Below are positions 7,768 through 14,041 of a DNA stretch of 18,442 nt, piece after piece. The position numbers and the translations under genes were made by a program. The DNA is from JARLFX01 sp036404255 (GTDB lineage: Bacteria > Acidobacteriota > Terriglobia > Terriglobales > Acidobacteriaceae). The notes under the pieces are model-generated. The model was not told the origin of the DNA. It saw only the letters and a list, made by a program, of their open reading frames with translations, and did no database searches. The stretch lies in the NCBI GenBank assembly GCA_036404255.1, contig DASWOP010000001.1, positions 1 to 18,442 on the forward strand, given 5' to 3'. How positions within the stretch are numbered: the first letter of the stretch is position 1; each line of letters starts with the position of its first letter.

Positions 7768-9425
7768 GTACAATTCTGTCCCTTCCTGACCAGCGGACAG
7801 CGACGCTGCCCAAAAAGAACTATCTGAATAATGAGCACGGAATCCTGAGTTGGCTCCTGACCGGAGACCACAAGCGCATCGCGATTCTGTATCTCATCTC
7901 GATCACCTTCTTCTTCTTTATCGGCGGCGCCTTTGCTGGCCTGATCCGGCTGGAGCTGCTTACGCCGCAGCCCGACCTGGTTGCGTCTGACACGTACAAC
8001 AAGTTCTTCACCATGCACGGCATCATCATGATCTTTTTGTTCCTGGTGCCGTCGGTTCCGGCCACGCTGGGGAACTTCCTGATTCCGATCATGCTTGGTG
8101 CGCGTGATCTCGCTTTCCCGCGCATTAATTTGTTGAGCTGGTATCTCTACATCATCGGTGGCACGCTCACGCTCACCGCGCTGGTGCTGGGCGGCGTAGA
8201 CACCGGCTGGACCTTCACCACACCGCTCTCCACTCATTACCTGAACACCCATGTGGTCACAGCGGCGACAGCGATCTTTGTGGCGGGCTTCAGCTCCATC
8301 TTTACCGGGCTCAATTTCATTGTGACCATCCACCGCATGCGCGCACCCGGCATGTCGTGGTTTCGCATGCCGCTCTTCGTGTGGGCAAACTATGCTGCTT
8401 CGCTGCTGATGGTTCTGGGAACGCCGGTGCTGGCCATCGCAATTGTTCTCGTCGCGCTGGAGCGCACCATCGGCATCGGCATCTTCGATCCCACCAAGGG
8501 CGGCGATCCGCTGCTCTTCCAGCATCTCTTCTGGTTCTACTCGCACCCTGCCGTTTACATCATGATCCTGCCGGGCATGGGCGTGATCTCCGAAGTTATC
8601 TCGACCTTTAGCCGCAAGCGCATCTTTGGCTACACCGCTGTTGCGTTCTCATCGGTTGCCATCGCGGTCTTCGGATTCTTTGTCTGGGCTCATCACATGT
8701 TCATCATGGGTGTGTCGAACTACTCGGCCCTGGTCTTCAGCCTGCTCACCATGCTGGTTGCGGTACCCTCGGCCATCAAGACGTTCAACTGGAGCGCGAC
8801 GCTGTACAAGGGCTCGCTCACCTTTGAGACGCCGATGCTCTACGCCTTCGGCTTCATCGGCCTCTTCACCATCGGCGGCCTCACCGGCGTCTTCCTCGGA
8901 TCGCTCGGCATGGACGTCCATCTCACTGAGACCTACTTCATCGTGGCGCACTTCCACTTTGTGATGGTGGGCGGCATGCTGATGGCGTTCCTCGCCGGCA
9001 TTCACTTCTGGTGGCCCAAGCTCACCGGACGCATGTATCCAGAATCACTTTCGAAGCTCGCTGCGGTGGTTACGTTCATCGGATTCATCCTGACGTTCAT
9101 GCCACAGTTCATCCTCGGCTATCTTGGCATGCCGCGTCGCTACCATGCGTATCCTCCTGAATTCCAGGTGTTGAATGTACTCTCCACCGCTGGCGCCACC
9201 GTGCTCGGCGTGGGCTACATGCTGCCGATGCTCTATCTTGCCTGGTCGCTGAAGTATGGCGCCATCGCGGGTGATAATCCATGGCAGGCTACTGGTCTGG
9301 AGTGGCAGATCTCATCGCCGCCACCCACAGAAAACTTCCACGAGATTCCAATTGTGGACTACGAGGCCTACGACTACGAGCGGCTGGAGAAATTGAAGAA
9401 GCACGAGGTGACGACCGTTGGATAA
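7764..9425 (+). CDS. coxA: Cytochrome c oxidase subunit I (A2-type heme-copper oxygen reductase)
   Basis: This 553-aa catalytic subunit has about twelve helices and all metal ligands: His85 and His398 for low-spin heme, His396 for high-spin heme, and His261, His310 and His311 for CuB. Tyr265 is placed for the His-Tyr cross-link. The H261-to-H310 spacing of 49 residues matches the standard family spacing. K-channel Lys349 (TLYKGS) and a D-channel entry Asp115 (GARDLAFPRIN) are present. The usual A1-type Glu two residues after the CuB His is Ala263, and the helix instead reads Y259-S260-H261-P262, the A2-subfamily YS signature known from the Rhodothermus marinus and Thermus caa3 enzymes. The start overlaps coxB by four bases with GGGGGTGAA just upstream. 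No subunit III fusion is present. Confidence 0.97.
   Translation: MSTILSLPDQRTATLPKKNYLNNEHGILSWLLTGDHKRIAILYLISITFFFFIGGAFAGLIRLELLTPQPDLVASDTYNKFFTMHGIIMIFLFLVPSVPATLGNFLIPIMLGARDLAFPRINLLSWYLYIIGGTLTLTALVLGGVDTGWTFTTPLSTHYLNTHVVTAATAIFVAGFSSIFTGLNFIVTIHRMRAPGMSWFRMPLFVWANYAASLLMVLGTPVLAIAIVLVALERTIGIGIFDPTKGGDPLLFQHLFWFYSHPAVYIMILPGMGVISEVISTFSRKRIFGYTAVAFSSVAIAVFGFFVWAHHMFIMGVSNYSALVFSLLTMLVAVPSAIKTFNWSATLYKGSLTFETPMLYAFGFIGLFTIGGLTGVFLGSLGMDVHLTETYFIVAHFHFVMVGGMLMAFLAGIHFWWPKLTGRMYPESLSKLAAVVTFIGFILTFMPQFILGYLGMPRRYHAYPPEFQVLNVLSTAGATVLGVGYMLPMLYLAWSLKYGAIAGDNPWQATGLEWQISSPPPTENFHEIPIVDYEAYDYERLEKLKKHEVTTVG
9405..9410 (+). promoter_or_regulatory. Ribosome-binding site fixing a TTG start for coxC
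   Basis: GAGGTG lies seven bases before the TTG at 9418, inside the end of coxA. No in-frame ATG occurs until 9526, which is already within the first helix of CoxC, so this site decides the non-ATG start. Confidence 0.65.
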
Positions 9426-10152
9426 TCACGCGATCGCACAGGCGGAAGAGCATCACGTATCGCTGCCGCAGCACCGCCATCACTTTGAGACGGAAGAGCA
9501 GCAGCGCGAAGCCGCGACCTTTGGCATGTGGCTCTTCCTGCTCACGGAGATCATGTTCTTCGGTGGCCTCTTCATGGCCTACCTGCTTTACCGCAACTGG
9601 TACCACGACGCTTTTGTGGCCGCCAGCAACACGCTGAGCATTCCGCTCGGCACATTCAATACCGCCGTACTGATTAGCTCTGGCTTTGCCATGGCTCTGG
9701 CGGTGTGGGCGGCTGAGGTACGCAAGAAGGGACTGCTGGTTCTCCTCCTGATCATTACCACCGTGCTTGGCGTGGCCTTTCTGGGCGTGAAGTATGTGGA
9801 GTACAAGGAGAAGTTTGAACTGCGCCACGTACCCGGCGCGAACTTCGACATCTCGCAGTTCGTGAACCCGCCGAAGGAGGCGCGAGATCAGCAGCACCTC
9901 GCGCCGGACATGGCGCACAAGACCGAGGTGTTCTTCTCGCTCTACTTCGTCATGACGGGCATGCACGCTCTGCACATGATTATCGGCCTCGGCCTGCTCG
10001 TCTGGCTCATCATCCGCGCGCAACGAGGAGCCTTCACCAGCGGGTATGTAGCGCCCATAGAAAACTTCGGGCTCTACTGGCACTTTGTCGATATTGTGTG
10101 GTTGTTTTTGTTTCCACTGCTTTACCTCATCAATATTCACCCGGGCCGTTAG
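9418..10152 (+). CDS. coxC: Cytochrome c oxidase subunit III
   Basis: This 244-aa membrane protein matches subunit III. It has the first-helix sequence FGMWLFLLTEIMFFGG near residues 36-51 and a C-terminal pair of helices, with HALHMIIGL near residue 180 and YWHFVDIVWLFLFPLLY near 220-236. About five helices are visible, fewer than the seven of mitochondrial subunit III. An insert of about 45 hydrophilic residues (123-168) separates helices three and four. The start is TTG at 9418, chosen because of the GAGGTG site and because the next ATG would remove the N-terminus and part of helix one; it overlaps coxA by eight bases. The N-terminus is His-rich (HH at 12-13, HRHH near 20-23). Subunit III stabilises the catalytic core and proton uptake. 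Confidence 0.93.
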   Translation: MDNHAIAQAEEHHVSLPQHRHHFETEEQQREAATFGMWLFLLTEIMFFGGLFMAYLLYRNWYHDAFVAASNTLSIPLGTFNTAVLISSGFAMALAVWAAEVRKKGLLVLLLIITTVLGVAFLGVKYVEYKEKFELRHVPGANFDISQFVNPPKEARDQQHLAPDMAHKTEVFFSLYFVMTGMHALHMIIGLGLLVWLIIRAQRGAFTSGYVAPIENFGLYWHFVDIVWLFLFPLLYLINIHPGR

Positions 10153-10167
10153 GGCCGGAGGGGCGCT

Positions 10168-10506
10168 ATGTCTGAACATCATCACGATCCAATGAATGTC
10201 ACTAATCCGGAGCACGACGAGCATCACATTGTGAGCCCGCTGCAGTACGCGATGGTCTTCGGTACGCTCCTCGTCTTCACGGGAGTCACCGTAGGCGCTG
10301 CATACGTCGATCTCGGGCTGTTCAATCCCGTGATTGCGCTGGGCATCGCCTGCTTCAAGGCGTGCATCGTCATTCTCTTCTTTATGCATGTGAAGTACAG
10401 CTCGCGTCTGGTGAAAATGACGGTGGGAGCTGGCTTCTTCACCTTCCTTATCCTCGTCACTATGTCCATGACGGACTACATGAGTCGCGCATGGGGCCAG
10501 TGGTAA
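10168..10506 (+). CDS. coxD: Cytochrome c oxidase subunit IV (small prokaryotic-type)
   Basis: This 112-aa protein has a hydrophilic His-rich N-terminus (MSEHHHDP, then HDEHH), followed by three membrane helices near residues 27-50, 53-75 and 82-103. The motif FKACIVILFFMHVKYS is typical of the prokaryotic COX4 (CoxD/CyoD-like) family. It is the last gene of the operon, 15 bases after coxC, with a strong GGAGGGG site at 10157-10163, close to the ATG. This small subunit has no cofactor and is presumed to support assembly or stability. A terminator hairpin lies 24 bases after its stop. Confidence 0.9.
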   Translation: MSEHHHDPMNVTNPEHDEHHIVSPLQYAMVFGTLLVFTGVTVGAAYVDLGLFNPVIALGIACFKACIVILFFMHVKYSSRLVKMTVGAGFFTFLILVTMSMTDYMSRAWGQW

Positions 10507-10530
10507 AGCAACGTTCTAGTTAGAAGCAGA

Positions 10531-10554
10531 ATGCGGCCCTCGGGTCGCATTTTT
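10531..10554 (+). terminator. Intrinsic terminator of the ACIII-caa3 operon
   Basis: ATGCGGCC (10531-10538) pairs with GGTCGCAT (10543-10550) as an 8-bp stem containing one G-U pair. The loop is CTCG, and a run of five T follows (10550-10554). It is placed directly after coxD and before the photolyase start, so it ends the respiratory operon. Confidence 0.85.
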
Positions 10555-10586
10555 GCTGGGCGGTATAGAGTTGCTACGGAGCACTC

Positions 10587-12020
10587 ATGAGCGACAGCCT
10601 CTCCGCCACGCTGCAGCAACTCAGCGAAGATCCTCGAGTCACCGTCCGCCGCGCAGGCGCACCGAAGCACGGCGGCAAGTGCGTCCTCTACTGGATGCAA
10701 CGTGCACAGCGTGGCATGGATAATCACGCGGTAGACATCGCCGTGTATGCGGCCAACGCGCTGGGCCTTCCGCTCATTGTCTACTTTGCCGCCATCGCCA
10801 ACTTTCCCAGCGCCAATCTGCGCCACTACGTATTTCTCAACCAGGGGCTGCCGGACATTGAAGAAGATCTCGCCGCGCGCAACGTCAGTTTCGTTCTGCG
10901 CTGCTATCCCCGCGAATCGCACGAGCAGATGATTGCGGATGTTGATCCTGCGCTGCTTATCGGCGATGAAAATCCCATGCGCGGGCCGGAGAGTTGGCGG
11001 CGTACGCTTGCGGAGAGCATCAGCATTCCGTTCTGGACCGTCGATGCCGACGTGATTGTGCCATCAAAGCTCATCGTGAAGGCGCAGTATGGCGCATACA
11101 CGATTCGGCCGCGACTCTATCGCATGCTGCCGGATTATCTGCGTTCCTACGAAAATCCGGCAGCCCAGCACACATGGAAGCGTCCTGCAAAGTTTGTGGC
11201 CGATGACGTGCGCAAAGACATCACTGCGGGCTGGACGGAACTCGACCGCAGTGTGCCCTCTGTCGAAGCCTGGCATGGTGGCCACCATGAGGCGATCAAG
11301 CGGCTACAGCACTTCACCGAGCATCTGCTGCCCACTTACGAGCGCGACCGTAACCATCCTGAGCTGGATGGCACGTCGATGCTTTCGCCGTGGCTGCACT
11401 TTGGCCATATCGGCCCCGTTACTATCGCACTCGCCGTCGATGCTGCCGCGCGCAAACATCCGGAATTGCAGGCGGCACGCGACAGCTTTTTCAACGAACT
11501 GATCGCATGGCGCGAGCTCGCTGTGAACTTCGTGAAGTATTCGGCGGACTATGACAATCCCGCCTGCGCGGAGAACTGGGCAAAGCTTAGCATTACCGAA
11601 CATGCGCGCGATGAGCGCGAACATCTCTACACTCTCGCGCAGCTCGAGCACGCCGAGACGCACGATTCGCTATGGAATGCGGCGCAGCAGCAGATGGTGC
11701 ATTCCGGCTGGATGCACAACTATATGCGCATGGACTGGGCAAAGAAGATTCTGGAGTGGACGCCTGACGTCGCCACTGCGATGAGTCACGCAATCTATCT
11801 GAATGACAAGTATTTTCTCGATGGCCGCGATCCGAACGGTTACGCCGGCATCGCATGGTCTATGGTGGGCAAATTCGACCGGGCATGGTTTGAGCGGCCA
11901 ATCTTCGGCAAGATTCGTTATATGTCCGGCGCATCCACTGGGAAAAAGTTCAACTCAAAAGAGTACATCCGGCAGATGCAGACTCTCGCAGGTGGAGAGC
12001 CGCAACGCCGGATGTTCTGA
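10587..12020 (+). CDS. phr: Deoxyribodipyrimidine photolyase, class II CPD type (divergent)
   Basis: This 477-aa protein should use FADH- and light to split cyclobutane pyrimidine dimers. The N-terminal Rossmann-like domain starts VLYWMQRAQRGMDNHAV near residues 33-49 and continues with FPSANLRHYVFLNQGL, both typical of class II. The C-terminal FAD domain carries FFNELIAWRELAVNF, WNAAQQQMVHSGWMHNYMR, IYLNDKYFLDGRDPNGYAG and ERPIFGKIRYMSG. Compared with the class II signatures as I remember them, several positions differ: Asn for Glu and Trp for Arg in the first, Phe for His and Ser for the final Asn in the second. ACGGAG at 10576-10581 is a ribosome-binding site five bases before the ATG. The gene stands alone after the operon terminator and converges on the next gene with a 19-base gap. 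No dedicated promoter was recognised. Confidence 0.9.
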   Translation: MSDSLSATLQQLSEDPRVTVRRAGAPKHGGKCVLYWMQRAQRGMDNHAVDIAVYAANALGLPLIVYFAAIANFPSANLRHYVFLNQGLPDIEEDLAARNVSFVLRCYPRESHEQMIADVDPALLIGDENPMRGPESWRRTLAESISIPFWTVDADVIVPSKLIVKAQYGAYTIRPRLYRMLPDYLRSYENPAAQHTWKRPAKFVADDVRKDITAGWTELDRSVPSVEAWHGGHHEAIKRLQHFTEHLLPTYERDRNHPELDGTSMLSPWLHFGHIGPVTIALAVDAAARKHPELQAARDSFFNELIAWRELAVNFVKYSADYDNPACAENWAKLSITEHARDEREHLYTLAQLEHAETHDSLWNAAQQQMVHSGWMHNYMRMDWAKKILEWTPDVATAMSHAIYLNDKYFLDGRDPNGYAGIAWSMVGKFDRAWFERPIFGKIRYMSGASTGKKFNSKEYIRQMQTLAGGEPQRRMF

Positions 12021-12039
12021 GAGATGAATTGCGAATAAG

Positions 12040-12453
12040 TTACTGCGCCTGTACCGGCGTTGACTTGCCAACTTTGCGCACAGCCTGATCCACCACCACA
12101 TACAGCAGTTGGTCGTGATCCAGCTTTGCTGATGCCTTGATCAGCCGGCCAAAGCGCATACCGTCAGCATGCGTATCCGGCAGCACCAGATCGCGCTTCA
12201 GGGCAGAGTATTCCGCCAGCACCCGCACCATGTCGAAGAAGGTCTTCTCGTCCTTGCCGCTGTTTACCCACGCTTCGTGTACCGTCATGGGGATAAGCTG
12301 CTCAGCCGTAAATGGTGAAGTGGCAGGCTCTGAACGCTGCGCGACTGCTGCCCTCTTTTGGAGAGCCTCCGGCGGAGCCGTCTGGGCAAAAGCGGGCAGA
12401 GCAAGCGCGCAGGGGACAACGCAGAGTATGGCGGTGCGGAAGATACGCTTCAT
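12040..12453 (-). CDS. Exported protein of unknown function (137 aa)
   Basis: I do not recognise a family. The protein starts with a clear Sec signal peptide (MKRIFRT, hydrophobic core, ALPAFAQ; cleavage near residue 24). The mature part of about 113 residues is mostly helical-looking and charged, with EQLIPMTVHEAWVNSG and FFDMVRVLAEYSALKRD as its most ordered stretches, and no cysteines. It should be periplasmic. AAGGAGA at 12461-12467 (minus strand) sits seven bases before the ATG, a strong site. It lies 62 bases downstream of the glycine-zipper gene on the same strand, so the two may be co-transcribed. A TATAAA at 12492-12497 (minus strand) could be a -10 box but has no convincing -35. Confidence 0.75.
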   Translation of the reverse strand: MKRIFRTAILCVVPCALALPAFAQTAPPEALQKRAAVAQRSEPATSPFTAEQLIPMTVHEAWVNSGKDEKTFFDMVRVLAEYSALKRDLVLPDTHADGMRFGRLIKASAKLDHDQLLYVVVDQAVRKVGKSTPVQAQ

Positions 12454-12515
12454 GATTACTTCTCCTTGAACGAGCTGAATCTTTCAAAAGTTTTATAGCG
12501 TTGAGCGGCGAGGTC

Positions 12516-12860
12516 TTAGCGCCGATAATCCCGGTCGCGGCGATTATTCTGCGCATTCGCTCCCAGTGCAGCGCCAATGCCTGCGCCTGCTGCGCCGCCA
12601 ATGATTGCACCCTTGGCTCCGCCACCGAAGGCGAGCCCAAGCACAGCACCGCCAGCACCGCCGATCAATGCACCCTTGCCGGGTCCAATACCGTTGTCAT
12701 GGCGGCGATCGTCATGCCGGTAATCATGGCCGCGATCATAGTGGCCTCCGCGGCCACCCTGGCGCGCGCCGTTGTAGAAGTCATCGTGGTGCTGTGCAAC
12801 CGCAGGCATGGAGAGCGTGCAGAGCAGAAATGCGAGCAGAAGATATTTGGAACGAAACAT
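12516..12860 (-). CDS. Exported glycine-zipper protein with His/Arg-rich linker (114 aa)
   Basis: A signal peptide (residues 1-23, ending PAVAQ) is followed by a His/Asp/Arg/Gly-rich linker (24-56). A glycine-zipper segment (about 57-101) comes next, with repeated GxxxG spacing (GKGALIGGAGGAVLG, GAIIGGAAGAGIGAALG), and a short basic tail (RRDRDYRR) closes the protein. Glycine-zipper proteins of this kind are exported and insert into or associate with membranes; they are often annotated only by the domain. The His/Asp-rich linker could bind metal, which is inference. The ATG at 12860 has AGGAAG and CAGGT within 20 bases upstream. It is transcribed divergently from the epimerase gene. The low-complexity coding sequence also produces open frames on the opposite strand, which I treat as shadows. 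Confidence 0.78.
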   Translation of the reverse strand: MFRSKYLLLAFLLCTLSMPAVAQHHDDFYNGARQGGRGGHYDRGHDYRHDDRRHDNGIGPGKGALIGGAGGAVLGLAFGGGAKGAIIGGAAGAGIGAALGANAQNNRRDRDYRR

Positions 12861-12905
12861 TCAGTACCTGCTTCCTGGCACCGCAAGGGCGCCTTTCATC
12901 AATTT

Positions 12906-12922
12906 GGTTAGATGCGCTAACC
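12906..12922. promoter_or_regulatory. Perfect inverted repeat (candidate operator) in divergent region
   Basis: GGTTAG (12906-12911) and CTAACC (12917-12922) form a perfect 6-bp inverted repeat around ATGCG. It lies 46 bases before the start of the glycine-zipper gene and 90 bases before the epimerase gene. There is no T-run, so it is not an obvious terminator. No regulator family was matched. Confidence 0.4.
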
Positions 12923-12970
12923 CGCCTGCTGTTGGCCAGACCTGTCAGAAAGCGCCAGTTTTCATGGCCT

Positions 12971-12989
12971 GGAAGACATTAATTCTTCC
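12971..12989. promoter_or_regulatory. Perfect inverted repeat (candidate operator) upstream of epimerase
   Basis: GGAAGA (12971-12976) and TCTTCC (12984-12989) form a 6-bp inverted repeat with a 7-base AT-rich spacer containing ATTAAT. It is centred about 32 bases before the epimerase ATG, where a repressor or activator site could act. The sequence suits a dimeric DNA-binding protein, but none is identified. Confidence 0.4.
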
Positions 12990-13011
12990 TAATTGGTATC
13001 GTTAAGAAGCA

Positions 13012-14040
13012 ATGGCACGCTTCCTCGTCACCGGGGCCGCAGGATTCATCGGCTCTTCTCTCGTAGCAGCACTGGTAGAACGCGGCGAAACCGTGCGCGC
13101 TCTGGACAACTTTTCCACTGGCAAACGCAGCAATCTTGCACCCTACTGGCACGCCAATAACCTGAATGACGCAATCGATCTGCGTGAAGCGGACCTGCGC
13201 GATGCAGATGCCGTCGCCGCTGCGTGCGAAGGAATTGACATCATCCTGCACCAGGGAGCGCTGCCCTCGGTGCCGCGCTCGGTCAAAGCGCCGCGTCCCA
13301 GTCACGAATCCAACATCGACGGGACTTTCAATTTACTCGAAGGCGCCCGTGCCGCTGGGGTCCGCCGCGTTATCTATGCCGCGTCGTCGTCCGCATATGG
13401 CAACCAACCGGGTTTCCCGCGCGTAGAGACGATGTCGCCACAGCCGCTCTCGCCCTACGCCGTGCAGAAGCTCACCGGCCAGCTTTACATGCAGAGCTAC
13501 TGGCACGTCTACGGCATGGAGACGGTTAGCCTACGCTACTTCAATATCTTCGGCCCACGCCAGGTGCCGGATTCGCCCTACTCCGGCGTGATGGCAAAGT
13601 TCATTCTGCAGATGCTGCGCGGCGAAACTCCCACGATTCTCGGTGATGGCGAGACTGCGCGAGACTTTACCTACATCACCAACGCCGTGCAGGCCAATTT
13701 GTTGGCTGCAGCGGCTCCGGCGGATCGCGTCGCAGGCAAGGTCTTCAATGTTGCATGCGGCGAGAGCCATACGCTCAACGAGACCTATGCCGTAATCGCC
13801 GGTTTGCTCGGTTTTCCTCATCCTCCACAATATGGTCCGCAACGAACGGGCGACGTGAGCATCTCATTAGCAGACATCTCCGCCGCGCGCGAAGCCTTCG
13901 GCTATGAACCAACCGTGATGTTTGCAGAAGGGCTGCGTCTCACTGTGGAGTGGTACAGGCAGGAGTTTGAACGGGAAGCGGCAGAGGCCAATATCGCCGA
14001 AGCCGAATGGCAGATCGGCAAATGCAAGGGATGCAATTGA
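13012..14040 (+). CDS. NAD-dependent UDP-sugar 4-epimerase (WbpP/TviC-like)
   Basis: This 342-aa extended short-chain dehydrogenase starts with the NAD-binding motif TGAAGFIG (residues 7-14). The catalytic set is visible: Ser125-127 in AASSSAYGNQ, Tyr149 and Lys153 in SPYAVQK. RYFNIFGPRQVPDSPYSGV and GDGETARDFTYI are typical of the UDP-N-acetylglucosamine/UDP-glucuronate 4-epimerase group, closest to WbpP/TviC as I judge it. It would interconvert the gluco and galacto forms of a UDP-sugar in the cytoplasm, feeding polysaccharide or O-antigen synthesis. The start ATG has only a weak TAAGAAG upstream. The tail ends in CKGCN, beyond the usual fold. The stop is one base before the next ATG, so the pair is coupled. 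The exact substrate cannot be read from the sequence. Confidence 0.88.
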   Translation: MARFLVTGAAGFIGSSLVAALVERGETVRALDNFSTGKRSNLAPYWHANNLNDAIDLREADLRDADAVAAACEGIDIILHQGALPSVPRSVKAPRPSHESNIDGTFNLLEGARAAGVRRVIYAASSSAYGNQPGFPRVETMSPQPLSPYAVQKLTGQLYMQSYWHVYGMETVSLRYFNIFGPRQVPDSPYSGVMAKFILQMLRGETPTILGDGETARDFTYITNAVQANLLAAAAPADRVAGKVFNVACGESHTLNETYAVIAGLLGFPHPPQYGPQRTGDVSISLADISAAREAFGYEPTVMFAEGLRLTVEWYRQEFEREAAEANIAEAEWQIGKCKGCN

Positions 14041-14041
14041 A

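Noticed and set aside
9289..10389. 366-aa open frame on the minus strand opposite coxC and coxD
   Set aside because: It is low-complexity and charged, rich in His, Glu and Arg, as expected from the complement of membrane-protein codons; the + strand genes are certain.
10553..10570. TTGCTG and TATAGA as a promoter for the photolyase
   Set aside because: The two boxes are only about five bases apart, far from the usual 16-18, so they do not form a sigma70-type promoter.
12021..12039. Possible bidirectional terminator between the photolyase and the convergent small gene
   Set aside because: The 19-base gap has no inverted repeat or T-run.
12501..12982. Plus-strand open frames (136 and 125 aa) opposite the glycine-zipper gene
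   Set aside because: They are repetitive Ala/Arg/His translations of the complement of a low-complexity gene; the minus-strand frame has a signal peptide and domain logic.
13922..14041. Upstream extension of the dehydrogenase inside the epimerase gene
   Set aside because: The added 40 residues are not part of the family, and ATG 14042 follows the epimerase stop directly.
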